From: Planctomycetota bacterium
GTDB taxonomy: Bacteria; Planctomycetota; Planctomycetia; Planctomycetales; Planctomycetaceae
DNA: 64,000 bases
Assembly (NCBI GenBank): GCA_022600195.1
Contig: JAHZKX010000042.1
Coordinates: forward strand, 1 to 64,000
Direction: 5' to 3'
Positions 47,730 through 57,398 of this stretch are shown one piece after another. Position 1 is the first letter of the stretch. Every line of letters begins with the position of its first letter. The translations under genes and the position numbers were made by a program. A model generated the notes under the pieces. It was not told where the DNA came from. It did not search any database and saw only the letters and a program-made list of their open reading frames with translations.

Positions 47730-49400
47730 TTAGTATTCTGGTTTCCACATCGTTTGTTCGATCCGCTGATCAATTTCTTCGGGCGAGAGGGAGTCAGCTA
47801 CTCCTGCTTCAATAGCCGCTGATGCCACAGCACTCGCTATGTGACGGCCCACTTCCCGAATGGTGGTTAAGGAGGGGAGCAATGATGCATTCGGGTCTTT
47901 CAGTGCTGGCGAAGTCTCTTTTAATGCCATTGCCGCTGCCATAAACATCGAATCAGTCACACGTCGCGCCCGAGATGCCAGAATGCCCAGCCCCATCGCC
48001 GGGAAGATATAACTGTTATTGCATTGAGCGATGATATGTGTGACTCCTTTGTAGTCGACCGCATCGAAGGGGCTCCCGGTTGCGATCACTGCCTTGCCGT
48101 TCGTCCATTCCAGCAGGTCGGCGGGCGTAGCCTCGGCACGTGAAGTTGGATTCGAAAGTGGAAAGATTACAGGACGTTCTGTATGTTTCGCCATTTCTCG
48201 AATGATCTCTTCGGTAAAGGCGCCGGTTTGTCCGGTGGCTCCGATCAGTACTCCTGGCTGGCCATTACTGACAACATCCGCAAACGAGATCGCTCCCGAT
48301 ACATCGCAGTCCCACTCTTTCAGGTTCTCAGGTGACTGCGCTAACTGCTGATGTAATTCATCCAAATCAGAGCGACCTGAGTGTAACAGACCGTCACGAT
48401 CAATCACATAAAATTGGGCGCGGGCTTCGGATTCACTCATACCGGAAAGCATCATTGCCTGCTTCAATTGTAAACAGATCCCCACGCCGGCGGAACCAGC
48501 ACCCAGCATGACAATCCGCTGGTCTTTCAGCTCACCGCCCGAAGCAGCAATCGCGGCCAGAATAGTTCCCGTGGTCACAGCCGCCGTGCCCTGAATGTCA
48601 TCATTAAACGTACAAAGATCATCACGGTACTTATCGATAATCCGTTCTGCATCGACGGAAGCGAAGTCTTCCCACTGTAAAAGCACATCGGGGAACCGTT
48701 TCTTGACGGCGTCTACAAATTGACCAATGAATTTGTCATACTCCGCGCCTTTGATCCGGTTCTCGCGCCAGCCGATATAGCGTGGGTCATCCAGTCGTTC
48801 CTGATTATTCGTTCCCAGATCCAGCACAATCGGTAATGTTTTCGCGGGATCAACCCCACCACATAAAGTGTAAAGCGATAACTTACCAATCGGAATGCCC
48901 ATGCCGCCGACTCCCTGATCGCCGAGACCCAGAATGCGTTCGCCGTCGGTTACCACGATGACATCGACATCATGTTTGATATTTTCAAATATCGCATCCA
49001 TCGAATCGCGCTCGGGATACGAAATAAAGATCCCGCGTGCGCGTCGATAAATGTGGCTGAAACGCTGGCATGCCAAACCAACGATGGGCGTATAAACGAT
49101 GGGCATCATTTCGGTGATATGTTCCAGCAGCAAGCGATAGAACAACGTTTCGTTTTCGTCCTGAAGCTGTCTGAGAAAGATATGTTTGTCGATATCGATC
49201 TGAAATTCAGAGAACGCTTCATAAGCACGTGCGACCTGTTCGGCGAGTGTATCAACATGGGGAGGCAGCAAGCCCAGCAATCCAAAATCCCGCCGCTCCT
49301 GTTCGGTAAATGCGGTTCCCTTATTCAACAGCGGATCTTCAATCAGCAAGGTTCCCGTTTTTTGAATCGTATTTTCTTTTGGCGTCCGTCCCGAATTCAT
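47730..49400 (-). CDS. NAD-type malic enzyme
   Basis: A 556-residue malic enzyme of the large (about 560-residue) type, oxidatively decarboxylating malate to pyruvate. Blocks include AFTEQERRDFGLLGLLPP, PIVYTPIVGLACQRFSHIYRRARGIFIS, VTDGERILGLGDQGVGGMGIPIGKLSLYTLCGGV, LDLGTNNQERLDDPRYIGWRE, FNDDIQGTAAVTTGTIL, GAGSAGVGICLQL (nucleotide site) and PLSNPTSRAEATPADLLEWT. These match the long SfcA/MaeA class. The ATG at 49400 is chosen because homology starts close behind it; the longer frame to 49487 adds a non-homologous stretch. The pyruvate decarboxylase gene follows about 60 bases downstream. Confidence 0.92.
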   Translation of the reverse strand: MNSGRTPKENTIQKTGTLLIEDPLLNKGTAFTEQERRDFGLLGLLPPHVDTLAEQVARAYEAFSEFQIDIDKHIFLRQLQDENETLFYRLLLEHITEMMPIVYTPIVGLACQRFSHIYRRARGIFISYPERDSMDAIFENIKHDVDVIVVTDGERILGLGDQGVGGMGIPIGKLSLYTLCGGVDPAKTLPIVLDLGTNNQERLDDPRYIGWRENRIKGAEYDKFIGQFVDAVKKRFPDVLLQWEDFASVDAERIIDKYRDDLCTFNDDIQGTAAVTTGTILAAIAASGGELKDQRIVMLGAGSAGVGICLQLKQAMMLSGMSESEARAQFYVIDRDGLLHSGRSDLDELHQQLAQSPENLKEWDCDVSGAISFADVVSNGQPGVLIGATGQTGAFTEEIIREMAKHTERPVIFPLSNPTSRAEATPADLLEWTNGKAVIATGSPFDAVDYKGVTHIIAQCNNSYIFPAMGLGILASRARRVTDSMFMAAAMALKETSPALKDPNASLLPSLTTIREVGRHIASAVASAAIEAGVADSLSPEEIDQRIEQTMWKPEY

Positions 49401-49750
49401 AGCAAGGTTAATCCTGATTTGAAGAAACAAAGTTTGAAAAGGAATTGAGAGATTGCAGGCTGCGGTATTCTCACTGAGCTCCAGCATAGAGTAATAGAAA
49501 AGCAGTCAGTCTGTCGATGTTACTCTTGAGAAAGTACAAGGATTCCCACAAGCTCATTATATTTTGACAGACGATGCTCAAGAATGGCCTGCCAATTCTT
49601 AAATGGGCTTGCTGAATAGTGATCTCCATTACCATTTCAGGGATTCACATCGATTCAATGGTTGAGACCGACTGGTCTGATCGTTAGAATTAATGAGCAA
49701 ACCCGCCGTAAAACTACACCTGCCTAATTCCTGCTTTTGAGGTCTCTGTC
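49401..49750. other. Divergent intergenic region between the malic enzyme and a secreted esterase
   Basis: About 350 bases with no gene. On the minus strand a perfect TATAAT at 49556-49561 lies about 155 bases upstream of the malic enzyme start, with only a weak -35. On the plus strand TTTTGACA occurs near 49563, but no -10 follows at the right spacing. Promoters for both divergent genes must lie here. Confidence 0.4.
49556..49561 (-). promoter_or_regulatory. Possible -10 box for the malic enzyme operon
   Basis: A perfect TATAAT on the minus strand, about 155 bases upstream of the malic enzyme start. The hexamer 17 bases upstream is a poor -35 (TTCTTG), so it may need an activator or be chance. 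Confidence 0.3.
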
Positions 49751-51856
49751 ATGCATCGTCTGTTTTCGATTATTGTTCTTAGCTCTGTGCTCGCTGTCTC
49801 TGTTTATTCTGAAGCAGCAGAAGATTTGAATGTGCTGCCGGAGGCGACAGGCAATGTAGCGGAAAAAGGGCCCGTTTATCACGCGCTGCAGCAGCAGAGT
49901 TATGAAGCCTCTGCAAAACGCACAGCCGCTTATGAAGCATTGAAAACACCCGCAGACTGTGTGGCCTATCAGAAACGAATGAAAGAATTCTTTCGCAAGC
50001 AGATCGGCGGTTTTCCTGAAAAGACACCGTTGAATCCTCGTGTGATTGGTAAACTGAAGGGAAAGGGCTTTCGTGTTGAAAACGTGATTTATGAAAGCTG
50101 GCCCGGACATCACGTGACAGCGAATCTTTATCTGCCCAACAGCAAGCCTCCCTATCCCGGCGTATTGGTCCCCTGCGGACACAGTCATAATGGCAAAGTC
50201 GCTGGAGCCTATCAGCAGGCTTGTATGTTACTCGCACAAAATGGAATGGCCGCCCTCTGTTATGATCCCATCGGTCAGGGCGAACGGTATCAGGTTCTTT
50301 CCAAGCAACCCAATGAATTTTTCCGTGGCACAAAGCGTTATCGTCCGCCTCATCCCCAGGTGCAATTTTACTGCACCGCAGAGCATACACTGATGTCGGT
50401 CAGCTCGATTCCTCTGGGAAGTAACTCGGCCCGTTATCGTATCTGGGATGGCATGCGGAGCATTGACTATCTGGTCAGTCGGCCGGACATTGATCCGAAC
50501 CGTATCGGCTGCACAGGAAACTCCGGTGGTGGCACACTAACTAGCTATATCATGGCATTGGATGAACGCGTGAAATGTGCCGCACCAGTTTGCTATTCGA
50601 CCATGTATCGATATCTGGTTGATAATAATGGTCCTCAAGATGGTGAGCAGGTGATTTTCGGGCAACTTGCCAATGGAATGGACATCGCCGACTACACTTT
50701 AATGCGGGCTCCCAAACCAACATTGATCTGTGCCGGCACACATGACAGCACCTTCAAGATTGCGGGAACATGGGAACTCTTCCGCGAAGCCAAACGCTTC
50801 TATACCCGCATGGGATACGCCGAGCGAGTGGGAATTATCGAGGCAGATGCGCCGCATGGATTTACGATACAACTGCGCGAAGCGGCAGCGCGCTGGATGA
50901 GTCGCTGGCTGTTGAACAAAGAAAACCCGATCTTCGAAGGCGAACTTCCCGTCTTTACTTATGAGGAATTACAGTGTTCGCAATCAGGACAGATTTTACT
51001 GGACGCCGGCGAGCGTTCACTGTTTGAGATCAATGACGGCCTGAATCAGCAGTTGGCGAAAGAACGAGCCGAGCTGTGGAACAGTGGTGATCTGAAAACC
51101 CTGCGTGATCAGGTGCGCGAAGTGTGTGGAGTCCAAAAACTCTCTGCGCTACTCCGACCGGAATTTAATGAAGTGGGCACGATTCAGCGGCCCGGATATC
51201 AGATCACGAAGCTGATTATAAAGCCCGCGCATGGAGTGCCTCTGCCAGCTCTGTTATTTCAACCGAAAAAACAGTCGGGTGAATTGGTGCTTTACCTGCA
51301 TGGAGAGGGAAAGCAGGTCGATGCGGGCGAAGGAGCCGCGATTGAGCAGCGGGTCAAACAGGGAGACGTTGTACTGGCGCTTGATATTCGTTGCATTGGT
51401 GAAACCGAACGCAAGAATAATCGGCGGGTCGGCTGGGCGCATGGTTTGCTCGGACCGAATTATCATGAGTTCGCACTGGCTTATCTGCTGGGCGATTCCA
51501 TGGTAAAACTCCGGGCTGAGGACATTCTGGTAGCAGCACGATTTCTTTCGGAATATCAGTCAAAAGACAAGCCACAAAAAGTGGAATTAACGGCCATTGG
51601 TGAAACGGCAATCCCCGCCTTGCATGCGGCGGCTATGGAACCGGAACAGTTTTCTCAGGTGAATTTGAGCCAGATGATTCCTTCCTGGGGGGAAGTCGTG
51701 AAAACGCCGGAAACTCATAACCAGTTAATTAACACGGTTCACGGCGCATTAAAAGTATATGACTTGCCCAACCTGATCAAATTAGTCGACACATCCAAAG
51801 TCAAAGTGACTCAGCCTGCTGGAGTGACGGAAAAAGTGGCGACGAAAACGCCCTGA
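49751..51856 (+). CDS. Secreted acetyl-xylan-esterase-like alpha/beta hydrolase
   Basis: A 701-residue exported protein with two alpha/beta hydrolase halves. The signal peptide ends near SEAAE. The first half resembles AXE1/AB_hydrolase_7 esterases: ANLYLPNSKPPYPGVLVPCGHSHNGK, ALCYDPIGQGERYQ and the nucleophile elbow CTGNSGGGTLTSY with Ser258. An Asp and His come later (DSTFKIAGTWELF, DAPHGFTIQLREAAARWM). The second half (about 450-690) repeats a weaker hydrolase-like fold (VLYLHGEGKQVDAGE, DIRCIGETERKN) without an obvious nucleophile. Probably acts on acetylated polysaccharide outside the cytoplasm. The ATG has GAGG a few bases upstream. Confidence 0.82.
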   Translation: MHRLFSIIVLSSVLAVSVYSEAAEDLNVLPEATGNVAEKGPVYHALQQQSYEASAKRTAAYEALKTPADCVAYQKRMKEFFRKQIGGFPEKTPLNPRVIGKLKGKGFRVENVIYESWPGHHVTANLYLPNSKPPYPGVLVPCGHSHNGKVAGAYQQACMLLAQNGMAALCYDPIGQGERYQVLSKQPNEFFRGTKRYRPPHPQVQFYCTAEHTLMSVSSIPLGSNSARYRIWDGMRSIDYLVSRPDIDPNRIGCTGNSGGGTLTSYIMALDERVKCAAPVCYSTMYRYLVDNNGPQDGEQVIFGQLANGMDIADYTLMRAPKPTLICAGTHDSTFKIAGTWELFREAKRFYTRMGYAERVGIIEADAPHGFTIQLREAAARWMSRWLLNKENPIFEGELPVFTYEELQCSQSGQILLDAGERSLFEINDGLNQQLAKERAELWNSGDLKTLRDQVREVCGVQKLSALLRPEFNEVGTIQRPGYQITKLIIKPAHGVPLPALLFQPKKQSGELVLYLHGEGKQVDAGEGAAIEQRVKQGDVVLALDIRCIGETERKNNRRVGWAHGLLGPNYHEFALAYLLGDSMVKLRAEDILVAARFLSEYQSKDKPQKVELTAIGETAIPALHAAAMEPEQFSQVNLSQMIPSWGEVVKTPETHNQLINTVHGALKVYDLPNLIKLVDTSKVKVTQPAGVTEKVATKTP

Positions 51857-52017
51857 ACACAGCGCGAGTTACGAAACAACTTTTAGCAATGGTTTCATTC
51901 AGGGAGCCACGCTGGACAAAGCCCGCTGCGCCCTTAATAATGAGTGTTCTGATCTAATTCATATCATATTAACACCGCCGACGCTTTCGGCTGCTTGTGT
52001 GCATAGGGAGAGTTTAA

Positions 52018-54336
52018 ATGCAATCGCTTACCCGACGGATGGCTTTAAAATTGTTTGCCTTGGGAACAACGTTTCTGGGATTGAAGAAGCCGGCATCCGC
52101 GACTCTGGAGAAAAATGCCAGCAAGTCTACCGTTGTGGGTCGATGGAATAAAACGCATGACCGGGTCTGGCTGGGAGAAGAATTCTGGGCCAATCCGATG
52201 GAAGACTGGCGCATTGTGAACGGAGCTGCCGAGTGCCAGACAACCGCAGGCGACCGTAATATTCAACTCGTTACCCATCAACTGACCAACACGAATGCCT
52301 CGTTCAATATGTCGGTCCGCGTAAGTCAGGTCGAACTCAAACAGCAGGATGGTGGCGTTGGTTTTCGTGTCGGTGTCAAAAGCGATCTCAATGAATACCG
52401 CAGTAACTGCTTTGCCAAAAGCGGCATCAAAGCAGGTCTGGTAAACGGAACGTTAGTGATTGGTAAAAAAAAGCAGAAGCTGAATGCGCCCGTTGATGTG
52501 AAAGACTGCATTTTGACTCTCATTGGAAAACCGCAGGGCGAGAAATACGCGCTGACTCTAACTGTGTCCAACCCAGCTTCCGACAAACCACTGGGATCAT
52601 TGACGCAAACGGTTCCACCACAGGCCGTGCTGGGAAATATAGCCTTGATCAGCAATCTGGATCCCCGTTTTAAACGCAAGATTGGTGCCCGGTATCGCTT
52701 CAGTGACTGGTCGGTTTCAGGCGATGCGTTCACGGTTTCACCCGAACATAAGTTTGGTCCGATTTTGTGGTCCATGTATTCACTGAGTGATTCTCGCAGC
52801 GCTGATGGTTTCGTCATGAAAATCAGTGCGCTTACCGGACCTTTAGGCGAACAGGACAACAAGGATGTCGAACTGCTGATTCAACAGGACGGCAAATGGA
52901 AATCGCTGGGAACTACACCACTGGATACCGACGCCTGGACCGCTACCTTTCGTATTCCCCACTGGAACGAGAAACAGACCACACCATTCAAACTGGTTTA
53001 TCGGGAAAAACAGACCGATGGTTCAGAGAGTACCACCGAGCGGACCGGCATCATTCGTTCCAACCCCGAAGGTCGACCGGTCAGACTGGGGGCATTAACG
53101 TGCCAGAAGGACTACGGATTCCCTTATGAACCGGTCGCGAATAATCTGCTGAAAGTCGATCCCGATTTATTGTATTTCTCCGGCGATCAATTGTACGAAG
53201 ATCATGGCGGTTTCGGTTTGATTCGTGATCCCGCGAAACCGGCAATTCTCAACTACCTCCGTAAATTCTACATGCATGGCTGGGCCTTTGGGGAAGCCAT
53301 GCGGGACCGTCCCACCCTTTGCATTCCCGACGATCATGATGTGTTCCAGGGAAACATCTGGGGAGAAGGGGGCATGAAAATGAGTGAAGGCTCGACTTCC
53401 TCGAAAGGCGGTTACCGGGAACCGGCGCGCATGGTCAATGTGGTTCACAAAACCTGTGCCGGCCATCATCCCGATTATTATGACCCGACACCCTGCAAAC
53501 AAAATATCAGCGTTTATTATGGCGACATGGTTTATGGCGGCGTTGGTTTTGCCATTCTGGGAGATCGGCAGTTCAAGAGTGGACCAGAGCACGTTGATAC
53601 CGGAAGTGGCAGGGCAGACCATGTTACCGACCCGAAATTTGATACTGCGAAACTGGATAAACCGGGACTGGATCTGCTGGGTGAGCGACAGGAAAAATTT
53701 CTCGAACACTGGTGCAATGACTGGCGGGCCCACAACATTAAAGTCTTGCTCAGCCAAACTGTCTTTTCCGGAGTCGCCACTCATCACGGCGGATATAATG
53801 GCTATCTCAAAGCCGATCTGGATGCCGGCGGTTGGCCTCAGACCGCCCGCAATCGAACGGTTCGTATACTCCGTAAAGGGATGCCCCTGCACATCAACGG
53901 CGATCAGCATTTAACAACGCTTTCACAATATGGCGCCGACAAACAGCGCGACAGTTGCTGGTCGTTCTGTACTCCTGCGATCTCAGCCGGATACCCCCGC
54001 TGGTGGAGACCGGACGAAGTCGGCATGCCTCACGAAAATCGTCCTCAACATGGTCAGTCAAATACGGGCGAATATCTGGATGGCTTTGGTAATAAGACTT
54101 ATGTCTACGCGGTGGGAAATCCTGAACCGGGCACGGAAAAGAACCGTTACGATCTGGCACATCAGAAGGGAAGCGGTTTCGGCCTGGTCTTGATCGATCC
54201 CAAAGAAAAAACCTACACGCTCAATTGCTATCGCTTCAAGGTCGATGCCACCGATGGCAAAGCCACGAATCAATTTTCCGGTTGGCCAGTCACCATTCAT
54301 CAAAAAGAAAATGGCGGAGAGAATTTGCTGGGATAA
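52018..54336 (+). CDS. PhoD-like secreted phosphatase
   Basis: A 772-residue protein with a short twin-arginine-like signal ([13 protein letters not shown]). An N-terminal LamG-like beta region (about 30-230: [18 protein letters not shown]) and a linker Ig-like domain precede a PhoD-type metallophosphoesterase core (about 345-750). Core motifs are [43 protein letters not shown] and [19 protein letters not shown]. These supply the Asp/His/Asn metal ligands of PhoD-like enzymes. Known PhoD is a calcium/iron phosphodiesterase-phosphatase; the substrate here is unproven. AGGGAGAG precedes the ATG. Confidence 0.83.
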   Translation: MQSLTRRMALKLFALGTTFLGLKKPASATLEKNASKSTVVGRWNKTHDRVWLGEEFWANPMEDWRIVNGAAECQTTAGDRNIQLVTHQLTNTNASFNMSVRVSQVELKQQDGGVGFRVGVKSDLNEYRSNCFAKSGIKAGLVNGTLVIGKKKQKLNAPVDVKDCILTLIGKPQGEKYALTLTVSNPASDKPLGSLTQTVPPQAVLGNIALISNLDPRFKRKIGARYRFSDWSVSGDAFTVSPEHKFGPILWSMYSLSDSRSADGFVMKISALTGPLGEQDNKDVELLIQQDGKWKSLGTTPLDTDAWTATFRIPHWNEKQTTPFKLVYREKQTDGSESTTERTGIIRSNPEGRPVRLGALTCQKDYGFPYEPVANNLLKVDPDLLYFSGDQLYEDHGGFGLIRDPAKPAILNYLRKFYMHGWAFGEAMRDRPTLCIPDDHDVFQGNIWGEGGMKMSEGSTSSKGGYREPARMVNVVHKTCAGHHPDYYDPTPCKQNISVYYGDMVYGGVGFAILGDRQFKSGPEHVDTGSGRADHVTDPKFDTAKLDKPGLDLLGERQEKFLEHWCNDWRAHNIKVLLSQTVFSGVATHHGGYNGYLKADLDAGGWPQTARNRTVRILRKGMPLHINGDQHLTTLSQYGADKQRDSCWSFCTPAISAGYPRWWRPDEVGMPHENRPQHGQSNTGEYLDGFGNKTYVYAVGNPEPGTEKNRYDLAHQKGSGFGLVLIDPKEKTYTLNCYRFKVDATDGKATNQFSGWPVTIHQKENGGENLLG

Positions 54337-54387
54337 TTCATTCTGTCAATCACACTGATTACCAGTCGGCGTAAGGAGAACAGAATC

Positions 54388-55716
54388 ATGCTGAGTCGCT
54401 TATTTCTATTTGCTTTACTGATATTTTCGACGACATCAATTGGTAACGCACAAACGCGTGAAGAAAAAGTGAAGCGGGATCGAGAGCGTGTTCAGTCAAG
54501 CGGCTACTGGATCTACAACAATCTCCAGCAGGGTTTTGCGCAGGCGAAAAAAACAAAGAAACCATTGCTCGTTGTCCTGCGCTGCATTCCCTGCGAAGAG
54601 TGTGTGAAGCTCGATGAAGATCTTATGGAGAAAGATCCGCATTTGAAGCCTCTCATGGATCAGTTTGTGCGTGTGCGACAGATTTCCACAAACGGTTTGG
54701 ATCTGTCTCTGTTTCAATATGACTATGATCAATCGTTCGCGGTATTTCTGCTGAATGCGGACAGAACCATTTATGGTCGTTTCGGCACTCGCTCACACCA
54801 TACACTCTGGTCTGAAGATGTTTCAATTGAGGCACTCTCGAAAGCGATGCAGGGGGCGTTGAAATTGCATGCAAATTATGACGCGATAAAAGCATCACTC
54901 AAAGGCAAGACAGGTAAACGACCCTATGTGGCGTCTCCTGAAAAATACCCGATGCTGGCTGGAAAATATCGATCCAAAATCAATGAGAAAAAAGATATCG
55001 TCAAGAGCTGTATCCACTGCCATCAAATCGGCGATGCCCAGCGTGATCTCTATTTAAGAGAACAGAAACCCATTCCCGAACAGATTCTATTTCAGTATCC
55101 ACACCCCAAAATTCTGGGACTGATCCTGGACCCAAAACAAAAAGCCGTTGTGAAAGCGGTTCAACCCAGTTCAATTGCAGCGGAAGCCGGATTTCAGAAG
55201 GGAGATCAGATTCTGTCAATAGCAGGGCAGCCTTTACTTTCCATTGCCGACGTTCAGTGGGTCTTGCATCATGCTGGTGAAAAGGATCAATTACAGGCTG
55301 TCATTGATCGCAGTGGTAAGCAGCGTAATCTGACGATTGATCTGCCGACAGGCTGGAAGCGTAAAGATGATCTTTCCTGGCGGGTCAGTAGTTGGCCGAT
55401 GCGAAGAATGGTCCTGGGCGGTGCCGTTCTGGAACAGGCGAACCCAGCGCAACGTAAAAATGCCGGGATAACAGCTGAGAATAAAATGGCTCTCAGAATC
55501 AGGCGTTTAGGCCAATATGGCGCGCATGCCGCTGCAAAAAAAGCAGGATTTAAAACAGGCGATGTGATTATTTCATTCGATGGCAAAAATGAGCTGCTCC
55601 GCGAGACAGACATTCTGGCTTATGGTGTCAATGCATTAAAGCCCGGCCAAACAACTGACGTGACTGTAGTCAGGGGGCAAAAACAGATGCACTTGAAATT
55701 ACCCCGACAAAAATAA
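54388..55716 (+). CDS. Thioredoxin-like protein with a haem c motif and PDZ domains
   Basis: A 442-residue exported protein. After a signal peptide ending near GNA, a thioredoxin-like domain (about 40-165) carries CIPCEEC at 66-72 in the region LLVVLRCIPCEECVKL. A haem-attachment motif CIHCH at 208-212 lies in a short linker, then a PDZ domain (about 230-320, VQPSSIAAEAGFQKGDQILSIAG) and a second PDZ-like domain (about 365-440, AAKKAGFKTGDVIISFDG). AAGGAGA precedes the ATG. It may combine redox and protein-binding functions in the periplasm; the partner and substrate are unknown. Confidence 0.8.
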   Translation: MLSRLFLFALLIFSTTSIGNAQTREEKVKRDRERVQSSGYWIYNNLQQGFAQAKKTKKPLLVVLRCIPCEECVKLDEDLMEKDPHLKPLMDQFVRVRQISTNGLDLSLFQYDYDQSFAVFLLNADRTIYGRFGTRSHHTLWSEDVSIEALSKAMQGALKLHANYDAIKASLKGKTGKRPYVASPEKYPMLAGKYRSKINEKKDIVKSCIHCHQIGDAQRDLYLREQKPIPEQILFQYPHPKILGLILDPKQKAVVKAVQPSSIAAEAGFQKGDQILSIAGQPLLSIADVQWVLHHAGEKDQLQAVIDRSGKQRNLTIDLPTGWKRKDDLSWRVSSWPMRRMVLGGAVLEQANPAQRKNAGITAENKMALRIRRLGQYGAHAAAKKAGFKTGDVIISFDGKNELLRETDILAYGVNALKPGQTTDVTVVRGQKQMHLKLPRQK

Positions 55717-55736
55717 TCGACAATTTCGAATTGGCA

Positions 55737-56633
55737 TCAACGCCATTTCAGTGTTTTCGTTTTTTGATTCCAGGCATGATTCTCGTCATTGGTTCGCGTC
55801 GTCAGCGTGATGCTATGCGGACTCAGTTTGGCGACGGTCCAGCCTGTGGTCGATTTCGCAGGGTTACCAACATAAGATGTTGCCGGTGTATTGATGATGT
55901 GAATGCCTTGATGTCCGGCGTGACTGCGGTGATGAATATGACCGTGCACATAAGCTTTCACTTGCGGACGCTTTGCCAATATTACCCAAAGCTCGACCGA
56001 GTCCGTTAATCCACCAGGAAAATGGAGCGGGTCTCCACCCAGACGCGGATTATGATGCGTGACAATAATCGCCGGCTTATCGGCATGCGCATCCAGAGCA
56101 TTCGCCAGCCAGGTTCGTTGTTCTTTGCCCAGCGTTCCCTGTGTCACCATCGTTTTGTGTAGCGAATCAAGCAGAAAGAAATTCGCGTATTTGGTTTGTA
56201 CAACAGAAATATGCCGTGATTTGACAGGGGGAGACTCAGGCTGTTCTTCTTTCATTACATCATAAAAAACATCGCGTTCATCGTGATTACCCAGCGTCAG
56301 ATGTGTATCGATTTTGGCTTCTCTAAGGGGGCGAATCAGTTTGGCGAAATGACGATAATCACCAGGCTGACCATCTTTCAGAGCCAGATCTCCATTGATC
56401 AACACACAGGCGGGTTTCTGTTTCAGGTTTGTCAATTCGTTGACCACCTGCCTCAAATGGCTGGGGACGGCTGAGTTTTCGGGGTGCTTCTCGCCAATAT
56501 GTGTATCGTTCAAAAGATAAACGATTTCGGATTGTGTTTCATTGGCAAACGCGCCGGTCGAATAAGTCACAAATCCTGCACCTAAAGTGATCAGGAATTG
56601 ACGGCGGGTCTGGGCAGGCAAGTGAACGGGCAT
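55737..56633 (-). CDS. Calcineurin-like metallophosphoesterase, Tat-exported
   Basis: A 298-residue phosphoesterase with a twin-arginine signal (TRRQFLITLGAGFVTYSTGAFA). The metal-binding motifs are in the order of the family: LLNDTHIGE (Asp-x-His), LINGDLALKDG (Gly-Asp), LTLGNHDERDVF (GNHDE), IIVTHHNPRLGGDP (His), and KAYVHGHIHHRSH (GHxH). The enzyme would cleave phosphomono- or diesters in the periplasm; cyclic nucleotide activity is a typical guess but not shown. It converges with the thioredoxin/PDZ gene, with 20 bases between stops. Confidence 0.85.
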   Translation of the reverse strand: MPVHLPAQTRRQFLITLGAGFVTYSTGAFANETQSEIVYLLNDTHIGEKHPENSAVPSHLRQVVNELTNLKQKPACVLINGDLALKDGQPGDYRHFAKLIRPLREAKIDTHLTLGNHDERDVFYDVMKEEQPESPPVKSRHISVVQTKYANFFLLDSLHKTMVTQGTLGKEQRTWLANALDAHADKPAIIVTHHNPRLGGDPLHFPGGLTDSVELWVILAKRPQVKAYVHGHIHHRSHAGHQGIHIINTPATSYVGNPAKSTTGWTVAKLSPHSITLTTRTNDENHAWNQKTKTLKWR

Positions 56634-56732
56634 GGCAGGCTCTCACTGATGAAAGAGGGAAGGTGGGATGATTTCTTAATTCGATGGTTTTATTTTACAA
56701 CGGGCCGGGACCAGGTGAAACGGAAACTTTAT

Positions 56733-57353
56733 TTATTTTTGTGGGAGAGGCTTTTGTGGATCCAGTAAGTGTAATGATTCGCGGCCCATGCGCTCACAAA
56801 TTCCCAGCGCTTCGGAAAATGGAATATTCATTGGTTCCACGCGATCGGCCGCCATAAAAATCACAAACCCGGACCAGGGATCAGGCGAACCGGGAAGGTA
56901 GATGGAAACAAGCGGCCCCTCTGTTCGTTCGACTTCGAAGGCAATTCGAGTGACATCATCGAAGCGAACAAGTACGGGAATCATTTCCGGTTTATTATGA
57001 TCTCCCCCAATACTGCCTTTAAGCTGCTCGCGGTAAATCGCATAGCGGGGAAACAAAAGAATCAGATTGTTTTCGACAAATTTCGAGAGTCTTCTACCAA
57101 TCGACCAACGGGCAATCAAGCCGGCAGCAAAGCACATCAGCAGCACGATGGCAATCGAAATCGTAACCAGCATGGCAATGCCCGAGGGGGTCTTGACCGG
57201 AATATATTCCGATAACACACCTGCTAATGCCATGACAATCGGAACGACCTGGCCAACTAATGCACCGATCACGATCAAGGGTAATAGAAAAATTAACCCT
57301 CCGATGGCGGTTGTCTATAAAAAACCAAAACTCTTCTTTACATGCTGTGACAT
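56733..57353 (-). pseudogene. DUF502 membrane protein interrupted by an in-frame TAG near its start
   Basis: A DUF502 membrane protein. From the ATG at 57353 the frame reads MSQHVKKSFGFL, then TAG at 57315-57317, then TTAIGGLIFLLPLIVIGALVGQ and the rest of the family. That includes a second helix LVTISIAIVLLMCFAAGLIARW and the C-terminal VEPMNIPFSEAL. The sequence on both sides of the TAG is in one frame and together forms the expected N-terminus and first helix. The only in-frame starts after the stop (TTG at 57278, a GTG at 57272) cut into that helix and leave 181 residues at most. So this is a nonsense mutation, a base-call error or an unusual re-initiation. DUF502 proteins are short two-helix membrane proteins of unknown function. 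Confidence 0.65.
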
Positions 57354-57398
57354 GAATGTGTCATCTTTTCGAAAATGTGAAACATAAAAACTTTAAAC

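Noticed and set aside
57278-57278. TTG at 57278 as the natural start of the DUF502 gene
   Set aside because: It begins inside the first membrane helix and lacks a ribosome site, while in-frame homologous-looking sequence lies upstream on both sides of the TAG.
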